Shown here piece by piece: positions 22,559 to 34,945 of a DNA stretch of 64,000 nucleotides. This stretch comes from Apiospora phragmitis (taxonomy: Eukaryota; Ascomycota; Sordariomycetes; Amphisphaeriales; Apiosporaceae). The stretch spans positions 290,501 to 354,500 of the forward strand of contig JAQQWL010000006.1 of NCBI GenBank assembly GCA_038363925.1, given 5' to 3'. Every line of letters begins with the position of its first letter. Positions within the stretch are counted from its first letter, which is position 1. The translations under genes and the position numbers were made by a program. The notes beneath the pieces are model-generated. The model had not been told where the DNA came from. It did no database searches and saw nothing but the letters and a program-made list of their open reading frames with translations.

Positions 22559-25500
22559 GTATGTAGCCATTATACAGCCTAGTTATGTGAGGCCTTGCTC
22601 ATACTCCTGTGGCTAATCGTCTCGATTGGCCAGCGTAGGTCTTCGAAGTTGGTGCTGCTTTCGTATGCGAGATGTGCCGCGTGAAACAGGCCCTCAATGT
22701 CTTCGTCCGTCAGAAAAGGCTCGTTGTGCTCGATGAAGAATGGCAGATGGTGCAGGCGGCGACCGAACTCGTTGATTGCCCACGCATCGTGTAGTGTGCC
22801 CATACATAGGGCAAGTCGCGGTTACCAGCCAGTACGATCGCGAGCAGTGCAGTTCTTCCATTTGCCGGTGCACGTTTTGCGGCCAGGTAACGCTTCATCG
22901 ACCAAAGGTCATCGTTTCTCTGTAGATATCATCGCATGCGATATCATCCATGATGGTCGAGACCTGCTTCGCTGTCGGCTTTGCCGGCCTTCGCCATCAG
23001 GCGAGCGCATATGTCAACGGCATCAAGCCTTTGTATTCGTACCATCCAGCATCGCCGATTGTTGAGGCTTTGCTGTTGCAAACATATCAATCCAGCGCCA
23101 CATTTGCATGTCGAGGTGCGTCCGCTATCATTCGCTGAGTGTTTTGCTGTAGTTGTTCTTACTGTTGTGTTAGAACGCGTACCATCAGTTCATGAAGTGA
23201 CGATATTTTTTCTCTTTACAGACAGACCAAGACGATGTCGAAGTAGTTGCAGGAGGTCGTTGCGCGCCAGCACGCGATGTTGGGATGTTGACCATGCAAC
23301 GCCAGCAGGGTATTCCTCGAAGCCATGGTCGGTGACCTTTTACGATAGCGAAGCTCCTCTACAAAATTTACCGGCGTTGTGTAACATTTACACCATTGCA
23401 GCAGTTCATATTTTTTGGCTTGCACGATAAGAGTCATCCATTGCCATTGAATACAATAGAGCTTTCTGTCATCTTCAAGACATGCATCAGTCACATCGTG
23501 ATTGATTATTACCTTTATGATTGCCGATCCATTGGAGACTAGCGAGATGAGCATATAAGAAACATCAAAGAAACTAATAACTGATCGTAACATGGCGGAT
23601 TTGCAATTCTGCAGGTGGCGAGTCGGGATGATCCTTGAAAGTGCTTGATCAATTGACAATTGCGCTGATCAGACGCGCGAGAAATACCATCATCATTGCT
23701 GAGAGTTCATCACATAGGTCATCATACCATCAGACATCTATGGTGTGAGCTTTACGTCGTACAGGCTTGAAGTTTGAATTCACCCGATGATTAAGTCGAT
23801 CCGCCATACCAGTGAATGTGACCAGGCATGAAGCGATTGATGTTATGACGAAAGAAACAGCGGTCGACCCGTGAGGATACGACCACCCATCGAAGTTGAT
23901 ACATAGGAGACAGATATCATGATAAGTCTTTTCCATATGTTGCATGGAAACATTGTGAAGCTCTCGAAGAGTGCCATATAGATGAGGTGTATGAATATGT
24001 TGTCCGGAAATATTCACATAAATCATTCATCATCAATCAAGTGCATCTTGGCTTGCCCAGGCTGTGTTACTTTCCCTATCTTGACTGCCATATTTGACTC
24101 TACAACATATACGACTCGCTTTTTTTAAAACTCGCAAAGAGAAATCATCATCCTAAGTTTATGTCACCTTAAGGAGTATGATCGACTCAAAAAGTCACCA
24201 GGTGGCGATTCAATGCGTCAGATGACCAGGATGCAGCTCAGCGAGTATTCAACCAGAAGCGGAAGCTTCGCCAGGCATCAGCAAAGCGAATCTTCGATTT
24301 TGTCCTGCATGTCCGTTCAGCATCAACCTGAGAGGATCACGCACGGGGTGTCGGTGCCGTTACCTGATTCCGCTATCGCTGAACCGTAAGGCTGTCTCTG
24401 ACGTTGGTCGTGCTGATGTTTGTCCTTCATCCATTTATTCACCCAACTTCCTATATAGGAGACGATCTATGACCCTGCATCGGCTGCCTTATTGGTGAAT
24501 CATGTCTGGGAGCACTATGTAATGTGTCTGGTCCTTTTGAAACAAATGCTTCATGTGGGGAAGAAAACAGCCATCAGGTCCAACACCACACAAATGGGTC
24601 AAGTAAAAATCATGCATACCATCTTGTCTAAAAGCTCGATGACCAATAGATTACCCAAGGAAGGCCACTGATAATTGAAGACGGTAGGACAAATGGCAGA
24701 TATATAGGCGTAGCGACCGTTTTACTCTTGAGCAAATGAAAGGATTACTTTACCATCTGAGAAAAGCATTAGTATTAGTTATTCTGGTTATCGATGCAGA
24801 TCGTCAAGTCGATCTTGAATCCGATAGAAATGTCTGTTCACCAGAACGTTCAGCTTGGTTGGCCTGCAACTTCATCATAAGGACGTACCGATGTGTTAGT
24901 ACGCTATCCATCACATATCGCCGTCACCTGGATGAGCTCAGGCGTGTATCGGTCAGCTTACAGGACCGTTTTAGACGTTGTTAAGCCATCTAAGCAGCTG
25001 CCGCACGAGCCGTTCGCGACACTTCTTTCTTCTTCGACCATAAACGTATGGCTCAATGCGTTGACAATCGTGTCAGTATAAAATCATCAGAGTTATCCTT
25101 ATCACTGCCAGACTGCGGGCAGTCTGCTTTTGGTGGCCATAGGGGTTCCTGATTTGTCCGCTACGTTGCGGTGACGCCACGTTGTGATCAGCGCGATGTT
25201 CCAGCCCATTACGACGGTATCATTCTGAGTCGGTCGCGTTGTTGTCATCTGCTGTCGAGTCGCGCGACGCGATGCGGCGTTGCTCCAGCACGCCTCCGCT
25301 GACGTGGCACGCGCTGCAACAAACACTGGCGTGCTGGCCGACTATCGACGCGGTCAGGCCAAGCTCACGAATTTTTGCTATCTGGCGACCTCAGGCGGCA
25401 ATCGCTGACGCAGATCGTTATCACTGCCACGCGCGTTGCGGTGATCGCGGCGGCAATCTGGCCCGGCGAGTACGCGATCTGGCGTCGTGTGGCCAGTCGG

Positions 25501-27656
25501 CAAGCTCGCCGTCATGCGACGTCGTTGTATGGTGTTCTTTATATACGACGCATACGAGAGCGATTGTGGTCGATTCCGTCTTCGGCGGCACGTACCCGGT
25601 GATGCGTGATCGATATTGACTGAGCAGATCAGATAAAGATCGTTCGGTGCCTGAGCAGCAAAATTCTTTAATTGTGTCGAGTCAGCCTTCATAGCCTTTA
25701 TCTCTATGCGAGTCCATCTCTCTTGATGTGGAGTCATCTCGTCGTTAATTTCTCGAACCCAATTGACCTTATTGATCTCATGTTCACCTGTCCTTCAACA
25801 ATTGAAAGCGATTGGAATGGTCATGCGTGTCAAAACACGTTGTGGAGAGCTCACGACATTAGGTGATGCTTGGACAGCGGCCCCGGATTACTGTTGATTG
25901 GTGTCCATGAGTCGGCACTAAGAGGTGCATTGGAGGTCTTAGAATACCGTAAACCATGACACTTTCTGCATGCAAAAGTTTGCTATTCATCAATTTGTGT
26001 CGCAATCCAGGTGCAATGTATTGAGATAAATTGAAACAGCAGCGCGTCGCATGAAGTGGCGAACAGACATTATCATGTGATCGGTTTCACATTTGTTGCT
26101 GGAGGCGAAGAGAAACCATCAATAAGGGGCGTGGTCTGCACAGAGCAGGCTATATGGACAACTTATTGTGTCTTATGTGACCTGCTTCAGCATATTAGTA
26201 CATTACCTCAGGAAGATGCCATAGGTTATCACTGCAGTGTGGTTACTGTTGTTGTGGACAATTGTATTCGATGAGTTGATCGCCACTATACAAACCCTTG
26301 ATTTACTGGGAAGAGCTTGCAACAACACCTCAAGAAATGTGTATACTATGACATCGATGTATTAACCACCGGACAGTATCCTCTGGCGCGATATGGAGGG
26401 CTCGTGAGTGTATCGGGTCTGATTTGAGCCCATGAAACAGATCTTGCCAGACATAAGAGTCATGTATCAAAAATGCTGTTATAGCGCTGGCACTGGCATG
26501 CGAGCCAGATCATCATTAGTAATGCATATAATTTCCTCTTGCGGCATGAGCCAATGAAATCATCATACCGTCGTGTAAAGTGCGAGAAGCACGCCACTCG
26601 ACATGGCAAACAGACAAAAGAAAAGTTGAATATGGCGATGAGATACATGTAAAGCTGGAGCAAAATGACGCCGAACGCTTTTACCGATGCGACATGATGA
26701 AGGTGCATAGCGGATGCGTTGCCATTAAGGCGGGTCACATTATCGCCTTACCACCGAGAACATGACGGTAATGATCGCAGAAGTGGTTACTAAAATACGC
26801 ATTGAGCACGAATGTTGCAGTAACATTTACCAAGCTGAAAAAAGAGACAGGCAAGCAATGAGATTATTAAAAGAGGACAGAAACATCAGATCTTTGCTGA
26901 TCATTGCAATTGTGACGCTTAATCAATGTTGGGGCCAATCAAGATTAATAATCATATTCGACCACATAAAAATACGATCATGCATGTCACTGCGTTTTCA
27001 CCAAATCATGATTGCCATTAACATTGAAATGCTATCGCAAACCCTTTAATTATCCGTTCATTCATGAAATGTAGTTCAAAATAACGATTACCATTAGCCA
27101 GCATTAACCACACAGTCAAGTGAGCATGTCGAATATAAAAAGAAAGCGAACATGATTATTCATGCCGTTTGGATGATACATCGACGAGGAGGATGAACCA
27201 TGGTGGATTACCGCGCATCGCTTTATCTGGTGGATTATCGATCATGCGCGACGACACGTCGAGTTGCTGCGCATGTGCGGCGATATCGCATTATTGCTCA
27301 CGCCATGCAGATGGCCGATATAGGAAGATATAGAACGGCGCACGCGCCAGGTGGATACTATCAAGCGTCATCAGTTGTATCATCATCACTGGCAACCAAG
27401 TATCGATACGATGTCTTCATATCTGTTAGATATCAGACTGTCACCATGCATAATAAGGATGGGATTGCTTCATTAAAGACTGTGGCTGGTGTGAACAAGA
27501 AACGTTCACCACATACTGGAAGCCACCTACAGAAAAAGTAGGTGTCACATTACACCCATCGACTTCATCATCTATTAATACACTGTTTCGGGACCCCAGC
27601 CTCCTTCTGTTCCAACCTTCAGTCATCTTTCCTTTCCTTCCGCCTGCAGTCTGTTC
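22559..27656. other. 5-kb compositionally odd island without a convincing gene
   Basis: No frame on either strand exceeds ~150 codons or shows a domain pattern. The sequence seems rich in TCATC/GATGA-like and GATC-containing words, unlike the GC-rich exons around it and unlike the TpA-dense RIP blocks. At 22579-22900 the minus strand has fairly protein-like but mutually overlapping frames (for example FGRRLHHLPFFIEHNEPF), possibly a foreign or decayed gene fragment. A near-perfect hairpin (25109-25126) is followed by CTTTT, and a GGAGG lies 8 bases before an ATG at 27200 (113 codons). It may be foreign DNA, an old element, or a chimeric join. Confidence 0.4.
25109..25126. repeat. perfect 8-bp inverted repeat, 2-nt loop, followed by T run
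   Basis: CAGACTGC-GG-GCAGTCTG followed by CTTTT on the plus strand. It has the shape of a bacterial intrinsic terminator, but no supported gene precedes it. Confidence 0.5.
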
Positions 27657-29146
27657 ATGCCACCGACCACCATGGTGCATCAATTGGCCAAACTCCCCTT
27701 GGAGCTGCTGCATGCCGTGGCTTCGCTGCTTCTTCGGCCAGATCAAGCGGCGCTAGCTCGGACGAGCAAGACGTTCAATGGCCTGCTAACCCCGATCATC
27801 TGGGGCGACGTCGAGTTACACTTCCGCGGAACTCACGAGGGGGTTGACCATGATGTGGAATTGGTAATTGAGATTGATAGAGAGGAGGATCCTAGCCCTG
27901 AAGAACGAGCTGAATATCCCTTTTGGGACATCGTCAAGGAGTCCTCGCAGCGGAAATACTCACAAGTAGAGTTTGATGGTACAAACCAAGCCGGAATTGA
28001 CATTTTTCATCAATCCCATATCGATGGGGACGAGGCCGAGATTGTAGGCAGGGCCTCCGAAAATTGCAACAGGAGAAACCTTCAGTTCGCGGAGGAGGAG
28101 AATTTTGTCCGCGTGAGCTCTATCACGTCTGCTCCGAGGTGGACTGAACTGGCGCAGCAGGTACGATCGCTTTGCATGTCCATCGGCGTGGACGACGGAG
28201 TCATCAGGGTACTGTCGGGCCTTCGCAACCTCCGCTCACTGGAGCTCGCCTTCCTTCCACTGCCTGAAAATAAAGACTGTCCGTATGAAGCTCCCAAGAT
28301 CCGAATGCCAACTTTGAAGAACCTCAAGCTGCGCGGATACTTTCCAGTTGCGTTCCTGAAAGAAGTCTTTGCCAACGCGGAAACCATCACCCACTTGAAT
28401 CTAGGCCTTCTGGCTACGAAGTTCGACGACAAACCATACTCGCGCAGTCTTCTGGTCTGGGAAGGCGGAGAGCAGGACGATAGGGACAATGAAGAAGGCC
28501 TCCAGCCCTGGGCATTTCACAGCCCCCTTTGGCTCTCAAATGCCTTAGCACGAGGATTCACCTTACTGACGCATCTCCACCTTGTCAAGCCAATCTGTTG
28601 TGACTACATATCTTACGACGAAGGTGGCATGGACATTACCCCTTCGGCTTACGAAAAAGTCGTCTATGATGAGTGGGCTCAGCTTTTGAAGGTTGCTTCT
28701 GTGACTCTGAGGGAACTCATTTTAGAGCATCGTGCATCAATTGACAATTCATGTGTGATGGATACTGGGCCTGCTCCGGATATGATACGGCCGGCCCGGA
28801 TTCCGACGTGGGTATGGGCAACTTCTGGCTTTGTCAATCGGCCTTGCGGCTTCTTCTCCAGCAAAGCAAGCAGTTCGGCAAGCTCCAACACCTTGCTCTT
28901 CGGGGTATACCGATCAAATGCATCCAAATCATCGAAGAGGGCGAAAAGTCCTTCCTCAAGAGCACTGCGGTGCCCGGGATCGATGGAAGGCCGGACAACC
29001 ACGATCTGCTTCGAAACGCCTACCCTGACTGTGATGTCGATATTTTTGAGCATGTTTATGGTATCTATCCGCATGATGGCAGAACCTACGAAAGTTGGGA
29101 TGAGGATCGCAAAGAGAATAGGCAAGATGAGGGGATGGGCTGCTAG
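27657..29146 (+). CDS. F-box protein with C-terminal leucine-rich region, frameshifted
   Basis: The N-terminus has an F-box: KLPLELLHAVASLLLRPDQA followed by LARTSKTFNGLLTPIIW, the usual Skp1-binding helix set. Leu-rich segments follow (VIRVLSGLRNLRSLELAFLP, MPTLKNLKLRGYFPVAFLKE, ITHLNLGLL), as in fungal F-box/LRR-like proteins that select substrates for SCF ubiquitin ligases. After residue ~360 the first frame becomes unpatterned, while another frame continues sensibly (QQSKQFGKLQHLALRGIPIK to TAG 29144-29146). The switch lies at about 28749-28751 and needs a single-base change; no intron with GT/AG sites fits. It is either a decayed gene or a consensus error. The start at 27657 is preceded by a CT-rich leader; a second in-frame Met lies 5 codons on. 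Confidence 0.65.
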
Positions 29147-32041
29147 AAGACTTGAACTACTACCGGGACTACATTCGGAGATTTGGTCCTCAGTGGAAGA
29201 TTCCAGGGTAGGACGCGGGACTACAGTACCGCAGATGGTCATAGACGATGTTATCGCGGGCTAGCCCGTCTACCCCGGCTATCCCGGCTTCTACTGCACG
29301 CGTCGACTTGGAGAAGCACACATCCCAAGTCATGAAACCTGATAACATCGGTGACGTTTGACTTCATGTTTTCGTTTTCTCTTGCAGCAACGCGATCGCC
29401 CCCCTTCGAGGAACTATCCTCATCTCCAGCTGCCAACGGCAAAGACTATCAGCATATGCTATAGCATGCGATGTGCCCCTCTACTTTCCGCTCCGCTGAA
29501 TTGCATACTGCATGCCTTCTTTATCTCAAGACGGCATTCTCTCCGAATTTGAGAAGAGCAGACTGGGGACCAATTGCTATTCTGACACTTGCTCATCGTT
29601 GGCAACAAGTCCCCTGATCATCTGCCGTAGTGGCGTGAGCCACCCTTTCGTGTCCAATTTCCCTATCCGTAAGGTTGCAATGGTCTATAAATAGCTTGAC
29701 AGTATGCAAGGCTATCTCGAATTGTGTTACTTGTAGTAATGCTTATTTGAAGCAGCGATGCTTTCGTCTTGGCTACTAGGGGTGAATGTCGCATCGTCCA
29801 CTCGACATCATTCGAGGATTTCAAAGAAATCTGTTCCATCATCAATCCTCTTTGTCACACATGGTGTTCACAGTAGCCAGCCATCTCATCCGCCGATAAA
29901 GAGAAAATACCTAGCGCAAGCAGGTGTCCCTAATGGGGAAGTTCCTTGGCGATGTAGATGGTGCCGGTGTGGATGGACATCAATCGCGCATCAATCTGCA
30001 GCATCGCAAGGCTGATTCTTTATCGTCCTGCATTCTGCTTTTGTCTCCAGAGATATCAAGCCATTGTTAGCGAGGGGTGCTATTGCAGCAGTAGGAATAG
30101 TAGCAGTGCATCGTCAGCTGTAGAGCGAAATGTTCCGATTGGTTTCCGCATGGCAGATTGCAATCTAGACTCATGGGCAATGCAACCCAATCAGTATGGA
30201 AGCTGCTTTGAGCTTACTGGCGTACTCACTCACACCTTTACATTTTCGAAGACCTTCTTGAATAGGTAGGAAGTAGTGTTAGACCAAACGAGAAAGACCA
30301 GCAGGCAGCACGCTCGCGGAATCGGACCTTCAACCCGCGTACTCTTTTATTAGGCATGAAGCGAACGCGTGGTGCGTCGGGGCTCCGTCGGTAATGCTTT
30401 CTCCCTCTCTCTTTACAGCTGCGCGCGCAAGGCGCTGGAAATGAATGGGCGCAAGTGAGCAGAGAGGGAGAAGAAAGAGAGAGAGAGGAGAGGGCGCGAC
30501 GATGGCCTGTGCGGGCCGGATCGTGCTAAGACAATGGATCTGCCGGAGAAATCATCCATGGCCAGCACTTGATCTCGGACTCCTCTACAACATCATTCGC
30601 GAATGGCCGGCCGGCGATCTCATCTGGGAGTGGCACGTGAAAAGGCGACTCTGTTTTGGGCAGACGAGATTGTGTCATTGGGTCGGGACCCTGGGCCGGA
30701 AGGGGAAGGTGAGTAGAAGACGTCGAGGGTCATGCAGAGTGCCTCCGCTAAAGAAGAGCTGCCGCTAGCTTGACTTTTAGGTCCTGTCTTTTCTTCGGTA
30801 GCGCTACCACTCCCCCCACACAGCCACACCTACAGCGCACACCCAGCACCCACGCAATTCCGAAGCCGCCATAGTTTGCTCTCTTATCTCTACCGTTTCT
30901 TTCTTGCGGCCGGGTAGTGCCATTGGTGGATACATAGTCATGCCCTCTTGCTGCGATGCTCAACAGCTATAAGATGATGCCGAGTGGCTCACTGCGGAGA
31001 TGAGAGAAGCTCTTGGCATCATGCCAAGAGGGCCCGTCTGCTGCAGGACCTCACCCGCTAAACCACGACGAGAATGTGCCATTGAGCTCACGGCCGCAGA
31101 CAGACGCCCACCACCCAGCAATCCGCTATCAACGAGCATACGCACGGATTCCCATCGTCTCATGCAGATATGTCGTTTGCGCAATGCGGATATCCCTCAC
31201 ATGTGCATGTCCCGGATTGGCAGGCGCACAAATGACCATGGCAAGCATCCGGGCAGCGAAGGTAGCTTAGGGTTCCCTTGCCTCAACTTCTGGAGACCGT
31301 TACACCAGCCACGGGGCTATGGGTGCACAATCGCCGACGTAGCAGTCAATTTTGTCAGTCATACAGGGCCAAGAGACCGGTCACGGAGTTTTTCTTGATC
31401 CTCTACAGCCAGACAGACAGGCCCGCCCGACCGCCTTGATGTTCGAGGGGAGATGACCTGACAACAATGGTGAACTCGTCGGTCTTGTTTTTACTGCGAC
31501 AAAATCTCCCCGAGTCTAAGGGCGTGTGATGGCACTCTGAACCATGTTCGCCGCAACGGGCCTCGAGGCAGATCCGGATGCGGCCGGATTGCCCAAGTCT
31601 CAGCAACTAAGGTTATCTTGTGGTTCGTCGCCCTGGCATGGGATGAATCGCGTATCCTTCCCCTGTCCTGCAGGGTCTCATCAGTCGGATGCGAAGCCTA
31701 CCTAACAATCCAGCTTCTCCCAAGGCACACGTGAAGACCACCTTCCCTTTTGTCTTGGCCTCTCAAGCCGCAATCTCACCCAACTGGAGACTTGCTTACC
31801 CGCCAGACCTATGCACCATCCACACTGGTTCTACTCCGCGCCTGCCTATAGCTGCCCTGCATATCACGAACTACGGCCTTTCTACTCGGCCCAGGAAGGT
31901 GCAGTGAGCCCTTGCAAGGCCTAGTACCCGCCTATATGCGCCCATCTATTTCTATTGGCCCTAGTGAGCCTCCTTTCGGATTAGGAAGCTCATCCCGCTA
32001 GCTTTCCTTGCCCGGCATCACAAGTCATCATGGAGATCAGC
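29147..32041. other. 2.9 kb intergenic, no supported gene
   Basis: Holds a GA-rich microsatellite-like stretch at about 30465-30495 and many short frames without domain patterning. Its last part is promoter of the metalloprotease. Confidence 0.5.
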
Positions 32042-32048
32042 TATATAA
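32042..32048 (+). promoter_or_regulatory. TATA-like box of the metalloprotease gene
   Basis: TATATAA lies 106 bases upstream of the ATG at 32148, followed by a CT-rich stretch (about 32108-32135) typical of fungal transcription start regions. Confidence 0.5.
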
Positions 32049-32147
32049 GACCAAAGGCCATCGCGACAGGATGGAGAAGAGATCCAGGTAGCTCTCTAGC
32101 CCAGTATCAAGCTCCCGTCCTCTCCTGTCGTTTCCAGCTCCGTCAAC

Positions 32148-34393
32148 ATGCGCTCCTCCTTTCTTCTCGGCCTCCTTGGAGCCACTCTGCACATCAACGC
32201 CCACCCTGTGGGTCACAACAGCTACAAGGCAAACCTCCGCCGTCGATCCGTCGACCTCAATGCCTTCCGCCTGAAGTCCACAGCCGAGTACATCAGCTCC
32301 AAGGTTAGCGCCGACGCCGTCAAGATTGCTCGACGTGACACCTACGTCGACACTGCTACCGACTTGGTCAAGACCATTGCTCCTGGTGCCGAATTCCGCC
32401 TCGTTAATGACCACTACGTCGGCGACAATGGCATTGCCCATGTGAACTTCAAACAGACCGCTCATGGTCTTGACATTGATAACGCTGATATCAACGTTAA
32501 CGTGAGTTATCTGACCCGTTGCCTCTTGAGGATACCTCCTCTAACGATCAACTTAGATTGCCAAGGATGGAACCGTGTTCTCTTACTCGAACAACTTCTT
32601 CACCGGAGAGGTTCCTGCCGAGAGCCCCCTGACGAAGCGCGCATTCAGTGACCCCACTGTTGCTCTGAGCGGAGCCACCAAGATCCTCGATCTTGGTATC
32701 TCTGGCCAGGCATCTGCGGAGGCCGCTGCTGATGCGAAGGAGACATACACCCTCAAGGGCACTTCGGGTGCGGAGAAAGACCCGGAGGCCAAGCTGATGT
32801 ACTTTGTCAAGGCCGATGGTACCCTCGCTCTGACCTGGAGAGTCGAGACGGACATCATGGACAACTGGCTGCTCAGCTACGTCGATGCTACTACCAACGA
32901 GGAGGTCCACGGTGTCGTTGACTACGTCGCCGAGGCCACTGACGCTACCTATCTGGTCTAGTAAGTGGCATTGTCCCCGATCCGGTGCGCAGGTAGACTA
33001 ACATGTACACAGCCCCTGGGGAATCAACGACCCCACAGAGAGCAGCCGCAAAGCTCTCAGCAAACCCCTGGGACACCACTTCCAACCCCTTCACCTGGAT
33101 TGGTGATGGCACCACGACCTACGACACGACGCGCGGCAACAACGCCATTGCCCAGACAAACCCCAACGGCGGATCGTCGTACCTGAACAACTACCGCCCC
33201 ACGAGCACCAGCGGCAACTTCTCCTACGCGTATGACGCCAAGATGTCGCCGCCCTCGACGTACAGGGACGCCGCGGTCACGCAGCTGTTTTATACGGCCA
33301 ACACCTACCACGACCTGCTCTACTCGCTCGGCTTCACCGAGGCCGCCGGCAACTTCCAGGTCAACAACAACGGCAAGGGCGGCAAGGGCAGCGACTTCGC
33401 CATCCTGAATGCGCAGGACGGGTCCGGCACCAACAACGCCAACTTCGCCACCCCTCCCGACGGCCAGCCCGGCCGCATGCGCATGTTCCTCTGGACCCGA
33501 TCTACTCCCCAGCGTGATGGTGCTTTCGAGGCTGGTGTCGTCATTCACGAGTACACCCACGGTCGTAAGTTTGGACAGGACCCCTTCCTTGGCCGCAGGG
33601 GGGTGAACCGCAGAGCTCGCTGCTGACCTGATTCACTACAGTTTCCAACCGCCTTACCGGTGGACCGGCCAACTCCAACTGCCTCAACTCTCTCGAGGCC
33701 GGTGGTGTGGGTGAGGGCTGGGGTGACTTCATGGCCACGGCCATCCGTCTGAAGCCTAGCGACACCCGCAACACCGACTACCCCATGGGTGTCTGGGTTT
33801 ACAATGACCCGTAAGTGTTTTCTCTCCTCTTGCACTCGCACCACTGTGTGTATAGTCGTTCCTGTAAGACATGTACTGACAGCCTTGCTCCCCTACAGTG
33901 CTGGTATCCGCTCCGTGCTCTACTCGACCAGCCTCACTGTTAACCCCAACACCTACACGACCCTGAACACGCTGAACGAGGTCCACGACATTGGCGAGAC
34001 CTGGGCTACGATGCTCTACGAAGTTATGTGGAACCTGATCGACATCCACGGAAAGAACGACGGCCCCAAGCCCACCTTCAGCAACGGCGTCCCCACCGAC
34101 GGCAAGTACCTGACCATGAAGCTGGTCGCCGATGCCATGGCTCTGTAAGTGCTCTCTGCCCCTCCATTCCCTCTAATTACCCAACATGCGCTAACAACAC
34201 TTTCCTAGGCAACCTTGCAACCCCAACTTCGTACAGGCCCGCGACGCCATCCTGGATGCCGACGAGGCCCTGACGGGCGGTGCCAACGCCTGCCCCATCT
34301 GGACGGCGTTCGCCAAGCGCGGGCTCGGCAGGGCGCCAAGTACGCTCGAGCAGGCGCACGGGCAGCACGACCATTCCCGCGGGCGTGTGCTAA
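32148..34393 (+). pseudogene. fungalysin (M36 extracellular metalloprotease), frameshifted
   Basis: Six exons: 32148-32501, 32557-32960, 33013-33564, 33642-33810, 33899-34144, 34209-34393, with introns of 52-88 nt. A signal peptide (SSFLLGLLGATLHINAHP) and an inhibitory propeptide are followed by the M36 catalytic domain. The zinc motif HEYTH stands at the end of exon 3, the GVGEGWGDF block with the third ligand is in exon 4, and the [14 protein letters not shown] block in exon 5. Lesions: an extra A at 33062-33064, between the WGINDPT block and [16 protein letters not shown]; two missing bases in the last exon (about 34327-34333 and 34354-34358). Correcting the last two gives the usual C-terminus ending IPAGVC and TAA at 34391. 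All catalytic residues survive. The enzyme class is secreted and degrades host or environmental protein. Confidence 0.85.
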
Positions 34394-34644
34394 ACAAAGC
34401 GCTCATTCGTTACGGGGCTTGGGAGCGTTCACAGCGCATGGTATCGGGAATATATCTGGGTAAGAATGGAGTCGGAGTTTTTCTTTTTTTCCTCATCAGA
34501 TCTTAGCATTTCATGACGAGACGATAAAGACACGCATGATGGATGGATGGATGTATTGCTTAATGCATACGGGGTTTGGGGGGGGGGGGTTGTCTGGTTA
34601 ATTCTTAATCTATTTTACACAAATATTGCTGGTTCTTCCCTTGC

Positions 34645-34852
34645 TGTTGGAACAGCTGGAACTGAAGCTGTCCATATTACTCTAAAAGGGGTGCCACGTG
34701 CCTACGCGCACGAACCCCTTTCCTGTTTTATCAAGAGGGGTATACCGATACCCCTCGCAGCTCGTACTGAAGATAGATATGAACAACAGAATAAGAACGA
34801 TTGAACCCCGATTAAAACCGGAACCACCGTACGTACGAGAGCCCATTCAACA
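34645..34852. mobile_element. solo LTR with 5-bp target duplication
   Basis: 208 bp, bounded by TGTTG and CAACA (terminal inverted repeat of LTR type) and flanked by direct CTTGC copies at 34640-34644 and 34853-34857. It has no coding sequence and no internal retrotransposon domain beside it, so it is a solo LTR left by LTR-LTR recombination. It lies between the convergent metalloprotease and FAD oxidase genes. A second copy is at 10781-10988. Confidence 0.88.
34735..34756. repeat. 9-bp stem hairpin inside the LTR
   Basis: GAGGGGTAT-ACCG-ATACCCCTC. The other LTR copy (10871-10891) keeps the stem as GAGGGGCAT-ACG-ATGCCCCTC, with one pair changed on both sides. Confidence 0.8.
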
Positions 34853-34945
34853 CTTGCATCACCGACCATGTTCGCATACCTCGCCTCTGATTTGTACCTC
34901 TCTATACCATAACAGTCCCTTTTTTCGACGCATTACTACTACACT

